A stretch of DNA of 7,551 nt from JBJEFI01 sp051873875 (lineage in GTDB: Bacteria > Bacillota > Bacilli > Bacillales > Bacillaceae_G): the NCBI GenBank assembly GCA_051873875.1, contig JBJEFI010000108.1, forward strand, positions 1-7,551. Reading direction: 5' to 3'. The first letter of the stretch is position 1. Each line of letters begins with the position of its first letter. The position numbers and the translations under genes are program-made. Positions 1 through 6,185 of the stretch are shown in pieces. The notes under the pieces are model-generated. The model worked only from the letters and a program-made list of their open reading frames with translations. It was not told the origin of the DNA and ran no database searches.

Positions 1-51
1 ACAAATTTATGACAAAGTTTTTTCATTTTCCATCTTTCTAACACTTAATAT

Positions 52-81
52 TTGCTATATTTACCAAATAGTTTGTAAAAT
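52..81 (+). promoter_or_regulatory. Possible sigma-A promoter of the 119-754 gene
   Basis: A -35-like TTGCTA (52-57, four of six consensus bases) is followed after 18 bases by TAAAAT (76-81, five of six). It lies about 38 bases before the start codon, a sensible distance. The region is very AT-rich, so chance matches are easy and the call is weak. Confidence 0.3.
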
Positions 82-118
82 TAGAGTGAAGGAACAAAAA
101 AATCAAGGAGGGTTTATT

Positions 119-754
119 ATGTCCAGTTCTACGATAGGGATTATTTTAAACGAAAAGAAAAATAAGGTTTTAGTAGGTCTATTAAATAATAGAATTAGCA
201 CCGTTGAAAATTTATCAAAGAATGGCATATCCCCTATATTTATTCAGGATGAATCAAATGAGTTTGCTATTTCCTCTGTTTCAAAGGTAGAAGATCATTC
301 GTATCGATTTGTTGATGTACAAACAATGAAAAAGTCTGAACGTATGTATGTAAAAGAGAAATTACAAAAACTGCCCCATTTAGTAACAACATATGGTCCA
401 TTTGATAAATATACAATTAGAGTCAACAGTAATGGTGATTATTTTGTTGCCCGTTGTTATTTAGACAATGAAACAAAAGATATAATCGTTTTTGAAATTG
501 AAATGAATAAACAAACAACAACTGGACACTTGTACCGAGTACCATTATCATCTGCACATAAAATAGAAGACGATTTAGATGATGAAAAAATGGCTAATAA
601 AGGCGTAACATCGGTAGAAAAAGAGATTAATGATGTTCCTTTTTTAAATCAAAGAGAAAAAAACATGCTAATTCATTTAGCAACAAATGGTTCTTCTATC
701 AGTTATGACACGTTTAAGTCGAACCATTTGCCTATGTTAAATTTATTACAATAA
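119..754 (+). CDS. Hypothetical cytosolic protein, function unknown
   Basis: This encodes a 211-residue protein that I do not recognise. The start is the ATG at 119, because AAGGAGGG lies directly upstream at a suitable distance; an in-frame GTG at 86 has no comparable site. The protein is hydrophilic with no signal peptide or membrane segment. The N-terminal half (about 1-70) alternates short hydrophobic strands with polar turns. A lysine-rich stretch follows (71-84), then a likely beta-rich part (about 98-142), an acidic linker (149-157, with several Asp/Glu) and a possibly helical C-terminus containing QREKNMLIHLA. There is one cysteine, at residue 113. It appears monocistronic, with its own possible promoter and a shared terminator at 822-863. 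Codon choice resembles the neighbouring genes, so recent transfer is not suggested. That it is a real gene is well supported; its function is not. Confidence 0.8.
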   Translation: MSSSTIGIILNEKKNKVLVGLLNNRISTVENLSKNGISPIFIQDESNEFAISSVSKVEDHSYRFVDVQTMKKSERMYVKEKLQKLPHLVTTYGPFDKYTIRVNSNGDYFVARCYLDNETKDIIVFEIEMNKQTTTGHLYRVPLSSAHKIEDDLDDEKMANKGVTSVEKEINDVPFLNQREKNMLIHLATNGSSISYDTFKSNHLPMLNLLQ

Positions 755-821
755 TAATTTGATTATTTATTCTTGTTTTTGATTTGATAAATGAAATTTT
801 TAAACTACTTTCATTCTGCAA

Positions 822-863
822 ATAAAAACCAGGCTTTTGTATTGTAAAAAGCCTGGTTTTTAT
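822..863. terminator. Bidirectional rho-independent terminator
   Basis: A 15-bp perfect stem (824-838 with 847-861), extendable by two pairs, encloses an 8-base loop. The GC core is CCAGGC/GCCTGG and it is flanked by A and T runs, so it can work in both directions. It serves the plus-strand gene ending at 754 and the minus-strand unit ending at 860. The TAA of the minus-strand gene lies inside the stem. Confidence 0.9.
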
Positions 864-1066
864 ACTCTTAAAATTAAATAATCCCCATTAGCTAATTGTA
901 CAACATCTGCTTTCATTGCTTTTGCGATATCAATTGCTAATGTTTTTTGTTCATCTTTATCCTTTGCTAATAGGGATAATTGGCTACCTCCTAAAATACC
1001 ATCTTTGTTCATTGTTACAATTGCTAATATTTCATACGTTGGACGATTGTTTGCTTCTTTTCCCAT
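860..1066 (-). CDS. Small YphE-like partner protein of YIEGIA
   Basis: This is a 68-residue soluble protein and the second gene of a two-gene unit. Its ATG lies 3 bases after the stop of the YIEGIA gene, and its ribosome binding site (GAGG, 8 bases before the ATG) sits in the last codons of that gene, so translation is probably coupled. The sequence reads as strand (YEILAIVTM), a Gly-rich turn (KDGILGGSQ), a charged helix (about 32-53) and a final strand (GDYLILRV), a compact alpha/beta fold. From memory, small proteins next to YIEGIA genes are named capping complex subunits for YIEGIA, and B. subtilis YphE is of this type. The conserved adjacency supports a physical partnership with the membrane protein, probably in sporulation. 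No catalytic motif is visible. Confidence 0.8.
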   Translation of the reverse strand: MGKEANNRPTYEILAIVTMNKDGILGGSQLSLLAKDKDEQKTLAIDIAKAMKADVVQLANGDYLILRV

Positions 1067-1069
1067 TCT

Positions 1070-1981
1070 CTAGTCCTCATCTACAATATGTGTATCCATT
1101 AGCTTATGGTTTTTCTTAACGCTTTCTAGTAAAGGTATTTGTTCAATTGTCTTTATTAGTTTCCCAATATCATGAATAATTGGAACCAATGTAATGACAA
1201 TCTTTCCTTCTTCATATTCCTTTCTTGTGAAATGATATCGTTTTACTCCGAGAGCTCTTGTCGCTTCAAATAGAGCTGCTTGTCGTTGACCAAAATTATC
1301 TAAGGAAACTCGAAAATGTTGTTGTTTAGGGACAATAACAACAGCAATCCCTTCTTGTTCAAATAAATTTCGAGCATTCGGTGTTCCTAATAAATTAGAT
1401 ACAAAAATATTATCAACATAAAGCTCCGAACCTCTTACTTCCACTTTTCCTTCTTTGACAATCGCAATATCAGAAATTGTCTTTCCTTTCGTAAATCGGA
1501 TAAGCAAATAATAAATAACCAAGCCAACTATAATGCCACACATTCCTCGAAAAAGGATTGTTTGATTTGGTAATATATGCAACGTGATAGATGTCATCAA
1601 CGCTACAATAAAGGCGATATAATTTCGTACTTCAAATGTTTTCGCAATACCATCAATATAGGCACTTCCACGAAATGCCGATTCTGTATTTTCTAAATCA
1701 TGCAAGCTTTCTCGTTCCATTTTTCGAACATCACGAAATTGTTGAATTGCAATGGTAAGCCAGGTTACAGCAACAAAGTTTTTTGTCATCAACGCAGGAA
1801 TAGCAACCGAACCTAACCCTGCTGCGACTGCTCCCGTTACCAAATGAATCATGTAGCCGTTTGGATAACTAGGGTATTGTCTGTTATCTTCCTTTAAAGA
1901 GAAGAATCTTGCTAACGTTCCCATCACTAGGGCAATGACAATCATGATGATCTGTTCACGTGATATAAATGAACTTCCCAT
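1070..1981 (-). CDS. YIEGIA-family membrane protein (YphB/SeaA-like)
   Basis: This 303-residue protein belongs to the YIEGIA family, named after a conserved hexapeptide; here it reads YIDGIA (108-113), a conservative Glu-to-Asp change. Predicted membrane segments lie near residues 8-27, 44-64, 66-82, 119-138 and 144-163. The C-terminal half (about 165-303) is soluble, with several beta strands (for example IAVVIVP and KIVITLVPII) and a conserved-looking SNLLGTPNARNLFEQEG stretch. From memory, B. subtilis YphB (SeaA) is the homologue and is linked to spore envelope assembly; a similar role here is inferred. The start is supported by AGGAG 6 bases before the ATG. It is co-transcribed with the small partner gene downstream. 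I found no convincing promoter of any sigma class upstream. Confidence 0.85.
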   Translation of the reverse strand: MGSSFISREQIIMIVIALVMGTLARFFSLKEDNRQYPSYPNGYMIHLVTGAVAAGLGSVAIPALMTKNFVAVTWLTIAIQQFRDVRKMERESLHDLENTESAFRGSAYIDGIAKTFEVRNYIAFIVALMTSITLHILPNQTILFRGMCGIIVGLVIYYLLIRFTKGKTISDIAIVKEGKVEVRGSELYVDNIFVSNLLGTPNARNLFEQEGIAVVIVPKQQHFRVSLDNFGQRQAALFEATRALGVKRYHFTRKEYEEGKIVITLVPIIHDIGKLIKTIEQIPLLESVKKNHKLMDTHIVDED

Positions 1982-2097
1982 TTTATTCTCCTATTCTAAT
2001 CCCGATATTATTAGCTACAGTTATACGCAGTTTTGTCTATTTATAAACATTTTTTAATTTAAGAAAACCATACAGTAATTGAAATTTAAACAAACAA

Positions 2098-2128
2098 AAA
2101 TACCGCAGCATATTTAACCGTGGTATTT
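2098..2128 (-). terminator. Probable terminator of the MBL hydrolase gene
   Basis: AAATACC (2098-2104) pairs with GGTATTT (2122-2128). Read on the minus strand, the hairpin runs straight into a T-rich tract (about 2100 down to 2088). It lies 31 bases after the stop of the minus-strand hydrolase gene. The stem is short and AT-rich, so strength is uncertain. Confidence 0.55.
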
Positions 2129-2158
2129 ACATATCTCACAAAATAGACGATATTATAC

Positions 2159-3007
2159 TTATTTTTTCTTATTCCCCGCTACAAAAGCACCTATATTTTC
2201 TATTTCTTCTTCCGTTAGTTCCCTTTTTTTCATTTTCTGTGCTTTTTCAAGCACTTCTTCTAAATTTACTATCTCCCCAACAAGGTTACCTATCTCCATT
2301 AAAAATTTCTTAAATGCTAAAAACGTTTCATTTGTATATAAATCATGATGACAAGGGATATAATAATCTGCTTGATAAGATGCTAGTGTTTCTAGCAATG
2401 GAAACAACTTCTCCTTTTGATAGCTCCATTCTCCATGGTACATATCAAGGTAGAGGCAATCCCCTACAAAAACGACTTTTTCCTCAACAACATGAACAAC
2501 AACGCTATCGTGAGCATGATCACCTCCTACATGTTGCAATTGTACTGTTACACCTCCTAAATCAATTGTAAGTGCATCTCGATAAATAATATCCGCCTTT
2601 GGAATTTCTATTTCTCGATTGTCATTCGGCATTTCTACTAAAATATGGTCATAACAAAATTGAATTTCTTCTCCACTAACAACACGTTGTTCGATTGCTT
2701 CGTTTGTCCATTCTAACTTATCTAACCATTGCAATCGTTCATTCGTTCTCTCTTCTGCTATCGTTTTTGCTCCAATTGTTGTTACACCAAAAACATGATC
2801 CCAATGCCAATGTGTTAGTGCAACATAATGAATTGGCGGAACATTTAACTCTTTTATTTCTGTTAAAAATTCTTCTGCATGTGCCTTTGAATTTCCACCA
2901 TCTACAACTAAACAACTTGTATCACCTACGATTAACCCTAATACTGGTCGGTCACTTGCTTGTACATAATCTTTATAATAAACACGTTCCGTTATTTTTC
3001 TTAACAT
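2159..3007 (-). CDS. Metallo-beta-lactamase-fold hydrolase
   Basis: This 282-residue soluble hydrolase has the MBL fold and probably binds two metal ions. The signature HWHWDH is at 66-71 (likely ligands His66, His68, Asp70, His71). Other expected ligands are His164 in GGDHAHDS, Asp183 in VGDCLY and a histidine of PCHHD (220-221). A VVDGG strand-turn (34-38) precedes the signature, as usual in the superfamily. The C-terminal 50 residues are helical and charged and end in a lysine cluster. There is no signal peptide, so it acts in the cytosol. The substrate cannot be told from sequence; the family includes thioester hydrolases, lactonases and beta-lactamase-like enzymes. I chose the ATG at 3007 because GGAG lies 9 bases upstream; the in-frame TTG at 3016 abuts that GGAG and is an implausible start. 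It seems monocistronic. Confidence 0.85.
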   Translation of the reverse strand: MLRKITERVYYKDYVQASDRPVLGLIVGDTSCLVVDGGNSKAHAEEFLTEIKELNVPPIHYVALTHWHWDHVFGVTTIGAKTIAEERTNERLQWLDKLEWTNEAIEQRVVSGEEIQFCYDHILVEMPNDNREIEIPKADIIYRDALTIDLGGVTVQLQHVGGDHAHDSVVVHVVEEKVVFVGDCLYLDMYHGEWSYQKEKLFPLLETLASYQADYYIPCHHDLYTNETFLAFKKFLMEIGNLVGEIVNLEEVLEKAQKMKKRELTEEEIENIGAFVAGNKKK

Positions 3008-3040
3008 TCCATTCAACTCCGTCTTTCTATCTTCTACCTT

Positions 3041-3046
3041 ATTATA
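3041..3046 (-). promoter_or_regulatory. Possible -10 element of the MBL hydrolase gene
   Basis: A perfect TATAAT on the minus strand lies 33 bases before the chosen start codon. No good -35 is visible at 16-18 bases spacing, so the assignment rests on the -10 alone. Confidence 0.35.
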
Positions 3047-3217
3047 ACCGAAGAGATAGAAGCAGACGTGCTTTTTTCTAATTATCTTCTTTATTGGATA
3101 AGTTCACTATCAATGGAAAAAATTTATCCTATGCATTCGTTAAAAAATGTGATTAAATAAACTTGAGAAAACGATTTCATTTTTATAAATGGATAAAGTC
3201 ATTCAAAGGAGAACAAC

Positions 3218-3295
3218 ATGGACAAACGTACAATTATTGCATTAGCTGCTTTAAAATTAAATAAATTAGCATTAGTTACTTTATTAGTTGCCTAA
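3218..3295 (+). CDS. Small hydrophobic basic peptide, 25 residues
   Basis: A 25-codon frame begins with ATG, has AAAGGAG at 3205-3211 with a 6-base gap, ends in TAA and is followed 16 bases later by a strong terminator. The peptide starts MDKRTIIALAALKLN and ends in a very hydrophobic Leu/Val/Ala tail. Lys3, Arg4, Lys13 and Lys16 against Asp2 give a net charge of about +3. It could form one short membrane or amphipathic helix. Residues 8-12 and 18-22 come from an imperfect DNA duplication offset by 30 bases (3239-3253 and 3269-3283, 13 of 15 identical). I do not recognise the peptide. A membrane peptide, a modulator or a toxin-like peptide are all possible. The gene-like layout favours real translation, but no homology is at hand. 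Confidence 0.6.
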   Translation: MDKRTIIALAALKLNKLALVTLLVA

Positions 3296-3311
3296 TGAAT
3301 CAATATAAAAT

Positions 3312-3354
3312 AATAAAAAAGATGGAAAGGCTATACCTCTCCATCTTTTTTATT
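3312..3354. terminator. Bidirectional rho-independent terminator
   Basis: A stem formed by 3315-3330 and 3336-3351, with a 5-base loop (CTATA), has one imperfect pair: A-C on plus-strand RNA and G-U on minus-strand RNA. It extends outward by three A/T pairs. A and T runs on both sides allow use in either direction, for the 25-aa peptide gene (+) and the cvfC-like gene (-). The TAA of the cvfC-like gene is embedded in the outer stem. Confidence 0.88.
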
Positions 3355-4471
3355 TATCTTTTTTTCGTACTTCAATCATTTGTTTCCAAATAGAACCTTT
3401 TCCTTCTTCTCCGGTACGAATACGCTCTAGTGCCATTTGAGCTTGTAAACTTACTTCAAACTCTTTGTCATCACTTGCTTTTTCTAAAGCAGGAATAGCA
3501 CTTTCATCTCCACTTTCATATAAAAACATTGCTGCACGCCAGCGAACAAGCTTACTACTATCTTCCAATGCCTCTATCATTACAGGGACAGCCTCTTGAA
3601 ATCCTAAATCCGATAATACGTCTCCAGCTGTTCTACGAATCGATACTGAAGAGTCTTTCATCCCTTTATATAATAACGGAAGAACTACTTCATCGCCAAT
3701 AATTCCTAAATATGCAGTTGCTAGGCGACGAATAGATACTTTTTCATCATTTAATGCTAATTCTAAAAGAGGTAAATCTTTTTTTGTTGGATTCATTCGA
3801 TCTAGCAATTCATAACGTTGACGCCAATCTTCTACCTTGAAATCTTCAATCGTTACTTCCTTATATATGACTCGCTCTTTTGTTGCATCTTCTGGATTCA
3901 TATATTGAGATAATAGTTGAGTAATTCGTTCAGTCGAATAGGCAGCATCTATTTCCTCTACCATTTCATTCCCTATTTCTTCAGGTGTACCAAAGCGAAC
4001 TCCTTGATCAACCCATTTTCGCTCTAATACAACATTGCCACCATGTTGTTGTAGCTTAAAAATCGCCTCTTTAAAGCGTGCTGGTAAACCAAATCGGTGT
4101 TCTCCTTCTCCATCTTCAATTTTTATTTGCATTGGGATACCTAAGAAGAATTGAACGAATGCCTTCATTTCACCAAAAGGTGTTTTTTCTTCCTGCTGTT
4201 GTTCTTCTCCATCACTTTCACCAAACACACTTCGAACACCTTGTAAAATCGTTGCCCAGTCAAACTTTGGATTTCGCTCGATTGCTAAAAAATCAGCAAC
4301 ATGATAAATCATCTTTACACCGTCGATTTCAAATAGCGCTTTAATTTCAGCAGGAGCTGCTTGAATCGTATCTTTTTTATAATGATTACGTTGATTAGAC
4401 GGCAACTCTGTATCTAAAATAACTTTCATTGTATTTGGACTTGGTGTAGGCTCAATTTTTTTAATCTTCAT
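3350..4471 (-). CDS. CvfC/YpgR-like protein with NifU-N-like domain and HEAT repeats
   Basis: This 373-residue cytosolic protein resembles conserved virulence factor C of Staphylococcus aureus and B. subtilis YpgR, as I recall them. The N-terminal part (about 1-88) opens with MKIKKIEPTPSPNTMKVIL, typical of the Nfu/NifU N-terminal-like domain. A Glu/Gln-rich linker (about 88-97) follows, then a middle region of unknown fold (about 98-200). Four HEAT-like helical repeats of about 31 residues (233-260, 261-291, 292-322, 323-354) carry recurring VSIRR.A and LVRWRAA motifs; such repeats usually bind proteins. There is no CxxC motif, so it is not a classical Fe-S scaffold. In S. aureus the gene affects virulence regulation; the molecular job is unknown. 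I chose the ATG at 4471, with GAGG 7 bases upstream, over the in-frame GTG at 4477, which is too close to that site. Confidence 0.85.
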   Translation of the reverse strand: MKIKKIEPTPSPNTMKVILDTELPSNQRNHYKKDTIQAAPAEIKALFEIDGVKMIYHVADFLAIERNPKFDWATILQGVRSVFGESDGEEQQQEEKTPFGEMKAFVQFFLGIPMQIKIEDGEGEHRFGLPARFKEAIFKLQQHGGNVVLERKWVDQGVRFGTPEEIGNEMVEEIDAAYSTERITQLLSQYMNPEDATKERVIYKEVTIEDFKVEDWRQRYELLDRMNPTKKDLPLLELALNDEKVSIRRLATAYLGIIGDEVVLPLLYKGMKDSSVSIRRTAGDVLSDLGFQEAVPVMIEALEDSSKLVRWRAAMFLYESGDESAIPALEKASDDKEFEVSLQAQMALERIRTGEEGKGSIWKQMIEVRKKDK

Positions 4472-4508
4472 TCTCACACCTCATTTTTCTTCTATAATAT
4501 CTGACATC

Positions 4509-4538
4509 ATTATATGTAGACAGATAATAAAATACCAA
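4509..4538 (-). promoter_or_regulatory. Likely sigma-A promoter of the cvfC-like gene
   Basis: On the minus strand TTGGTA (4533-4538, four of six) is separated by 18 bases from a perfect TATAAT (4509-4514). The -10 lies about 37 bases before the chosen ATG at 4471, leaving a short leader with the ribosome binding site. The order and spacing fit a housekeeping promoter. Confidence 0.55.
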
Positions 4539-4740
4539 TCATTTGCTCGTATTTTCATTTCATAAAAGGTAGTAGAACCTATAGATACTTACTAAACCCT
4601 TTACATAATCAACTAGCTATATTTCATCATCTTAATAGAATCTAAAAGAAATATTTTACATTTATATATATTTTTTTAGCACTATTATTATATTAAATAG
4701 CTATAGGCTCAATTGGTTATTTAATCCCCACCATCTTTAA
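4539..4740. other. AT-rich intergenic region with no recognised gene
   Basis: Together with its flanks, the non-coding gap from 4472 to 4804 exceeds 300 bases. Apart from the cvfC promoter on the left and hairpins on the right, I see no frame with a ribosome binding site, no RNA fold I recognise and no strong repeat. It is simply very A+T-rich. Confidence 0.5.
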
Positions 4741-4801
4741 AACAAAAAATAGATTTTTCTATTAATAAAGGTATCCTCATTTGAGACTATCTTTATTTAT
4801 T
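4741..4801 (-). terminator. Weak terminator region after the HxlR regulator
   Basis: Two hairpins follow the regulator gene on the minus strand. The nearer is imperfect (about 4766-4797, ATAAAG paired with CTTTAT plus inner pairs). The farther is a 6-bp AT stem (4758-4763 with 4748-4753) with a 4-base loop, followed on the minus strand by TTTTTT-like sequence (4749-4744). Neither is strong alone. Confidence 0.35.
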
Positions 4802-4804
4802 TTC

Positions 4805-5140
4805 CTAGTCTTTTTTATATGTAGGCAATGATTCGAGATGTTTCAAATGGGCCTCTCCCCAGCGATGCATTGCACATAAAATTGGCGATAAGCTTTTTCC
4901 ATATTCTGTAATTGAATACTCAACCTTTGGTGGAATTTGGGGATATACTTTCCGGCTTATAATGTCTTCATGTTCAAGCTCACGAAGTTGAGTTGTTAAC
5001 ATTTTTTGTGTAATGCCTGGCACTAATCGTTTTAGTTCATTAAATCGCAATACCTCATGATTAATCAATAAATAAATAATTTTATGTTTCCATTTCCCCA
5101 TAATAATTTCCAATGCAACATCCACTCTACTCGTTTCCAT
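4805..5140 (-). CDS. HxlR/DUF24-family winged-helix regulator
   Basis: This encodes a 111-residue DNA-binding regulator of the HxlR (DUF24, MarR-like) family. The family hallmarks are GKWKHKIIYLL (15-25), RFNELKRLVPGITQKMLTTQLRELE (32-56, the recognition-helix region), the wing KVYPQIPPKVEYSITEYG (64-81) and a C-terminal dimer helix containing MHRWGEAH. The start at 5140 has GGGGG 7 bases upstream. An in-frame ATG at 5182 lacks a good site and would cover the promoter. Many relatives (YodB, CatR, HypR) sense quinones, diamide or hypochlorite through an N-terminal cysteine. With the chosen start this protein has only Cys89, so sensing must differ. It is divergent from the CatE-like gene and probably controls that gene and itself, through sites in 5164-5237. 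Confidence 0.85.
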   Translation of the reverse strand: METSRVDVALEIIMGKWKHKIIYLLINHEVLRFNELKRLVPGITQKMLTTQLRELEHEDIISRKVYPQIPPKVEYSITEYGKSLSPILCAMHRWGEAHLKHLESLPTYKKD

Positions 5141-5163
5141 GCATACGCCCCCATTAGTTTCTT

Positions 5164-5179
5164 TTTGTATACTATAGTA
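5164..5179. promoter_or_regulatory. Candidate operator at the regulator promoter
   Basis: The perfect palindrome TACTATAGTA (5170-5179) overlaps TTTGTATACT (5164-5173). On the minus strand it covers a possible -10, TATACA (5166-5171), with TAGGCA (5188-5193) 16 bases away. TACT...AGTA half sites resemble operators I recall for YodB-type HxlR proteins. Autoregulation is inferred. Confidence 0.45.
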
Positions 5180-5207
5180 CATTTATGTGCCTACTTTCGT
5201 TTTTTTA

Positions 5208-5237
5208 TTGTATCAATTAAACTAGAAGTATACCAAA
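5208..5237 (+). promoter_or_regulatory. Candidate promoter and operator of the CatE-like gene
   Basis: TTGTAT (5208-5213) and TATACC (5229-5234) are a poor promoter pair with a 15-base spacer, which would suit an activated or derepressed promoter. AGTATACCAAA (5227-5237) is the near inverted copy of 5164-5173, so one regulator may bind both divergent promoters. Confidence 0.35.
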
Positions 5238-5269
5238 TAATTTGTTTGTATCAAAAGGGGGATATTAAC

Positions 5270-6115
5270 ATGATTGACGGAAGAACAACTGTTGGAACAG
5301 TAACATTAATTGTAAAAGACCTTAATCGTTCATTGGACTTTTATAAAAATATCATTGGTTTCACCACTATTAAAGTACTTGGAAATGAAGCAAAATTATT
5401 TTCAGGCGATGGAGAAGAACTTCTTCATTTAAAAGAAAATACAAAAGCAGCACCTGTACGTCAAGGCGCCCATGCTGGTTTGTACCATTTTGCTTTATTA
5501 TTACCAGACCGTGAAAGTCTAGCAACAGTATGTAAACACCTATTAATAAATAAAATACCACTTGGAGCTGGCGATCACATTGTAAGTGAGGCCCTTTATT
5601 TATCCGATCCTGATGGACATGGGATTGAAATATATCGAGACCGACCTCGTTCAGAATGGGAATGGGATGCAAATGGACATGTAAAAATGGACACACTCCA
5701 ACTAGATGGGGATAGTTTGTTGAAGGAAGCAAAAGAATGGCACGGATTACCTGCTAAAACTGTAATGGGACACGTGCATATGCATGTTGGAAATTTAGAT
5801 GAAATAAATGCTTATTATCATACACTTTTAGGTTTTGATATTGTAAGTGTATTTAGAGGACAAGCGTTATTTATGTCTGCTGGAAAATACCATCATCATT
5901 TAGCATTTAATACATGGGCTGGTGTTGGTGCTACACCACAAGAAGAGCCAGCTTGTCGAATGGAATCCTATACTATTTTATTACCAACTAAAACAGAATG
6001 GGAAAATGTATATGAACGTGTAAAAGAAAATGGTTCTCTCGTAGAGAAAACAGATACATTCTTTACAGCAAAAGATCCGGCACAAATGCAAATTATCTTT
6101 AAAGTAAAAGAATAA
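5270..6115 (+). CDS. CatE-like two-domain VOC protein, putative extradiol dioxygenase
   Basis: This 281-residue cytosolic protein of the vicinal oxygen chelate superfamily resembles B. subtilis CatE (catechol 2,3-dioxygenase, about 285 residues) in length and motifs. Four beta-alpha-beta modules can be traced: 1 (about 7-55), 2 (about 68-127, with GLYHFALLLPDR and DPDGHGIEIYRDRP), 3 (about 165-216, with GHVHMHV and KYHHHLAFN) and 4 (about 231-279). Likely metal ligands are His73, Glu120 and His168, with a His at 208-210 as catalytic base. Expected activity is ring cleavage of catechols using Fe(II), but ring specificity cannot be read from sequence. The start has GGGGG 9 bases before the ATG at 5270; the frame stays open upstream to 5084 but without a plausible start. 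It is divergent from an HxlR regulator. No DoxX-type partner (CatD) is adjacent. Confidence 0.85.
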   Translation: MIDGRTTVGTVTLIVKDLNRSLDFYKNIIGFTTIKVLGNEAKLFSGDGEELLHLKENTKAAPVRQGAHAGLYHFALLLPDRESLATVCKHLLINKIPLGAGDHIVSEALYLSDPDGHGIEIYRDRPRSEWEWDANGHVKMDTLQLDGDSLLKEAKEWHGLPAKTVMGHVHMHVGNLDEINAYYHTLLGFDIVSVFRGQALFMSAGKYHHHLAFNTWAGVGATPQEEPACRMESYTILLPTKTEWENVYERVKENGSLVEKTDTFFTAKDPAQMQIIFKVKE

Positions 6116-6126
6116 AGTGAAACTTT

Positions 6127-6161
6127 CATCAGTGGGAGTTTTCTTTTATCTTCCACTGATG
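6127..6161. other. Stable hairpin after the CatE-like gene
   Basis: CATCAGTGG (6127-6135) pairs with CCACTGATG (6153-6161), with a T-rich loop and no T tract after the stem, so it is not a standard terminator. An overlapping alternative, AAACT (6120-6124) with AGTTT (6137-6141) followed by TTCTTTT, could terminate weakly. The two folds exclude each other. Its role is uncertain; partial read-through or 3' end protection are possible. Confidence 0.4.
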
Positions 6162-6185
6162 CATAGACGAACAAATGTGAGTCTT

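Noticed and set aside
916..1119. 67-codon plus-strand frame over the YphE-like gene
   Set aside because: It is antisense to a conserved-looking gene pair, and the composition is that of a complementary strand.
1985..2097. Sigma-F/sigma-G type promoter before the YIEGIA gene
   Set aside because: GTATA and GTATG occur, but no -10 of the right form follows at the right distance.
2695..3081. 128-codon plus-strand frame opposite the MBL hydrolase gene
   Set aside because: It is leucine/histidine-rich low-complexity translation antisense to a gene with intact metal motifs and has no ribosome binding site.
3046..3090. Imperfect hairpin with AAGCA/TGCTT and a T run before the 25-aa peptide gene
   Set aside because: The perfect core is only five pairs and no plus-strand gene precedes it, so I do not call a terminator or riboswitch.
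3096..3129. GGATAA/TTATCC inverted repeat
   Set aside because: Only six pairs, 22 bases apart, in AT-rich DNA; likely chance.
3163..3189. TTGAGA and TATAAA as promoter of the 25-aa peptide gene
   Set aside because: The spacer is only 15 bases, and no sporulation sigma-factor pattern fits better; not strong enough to list.
5370..5732. 120-codon minus-strand frame inside the CatE-like gene
   Set aside because: It is antisense to clear VOC motifs and has no start signal.
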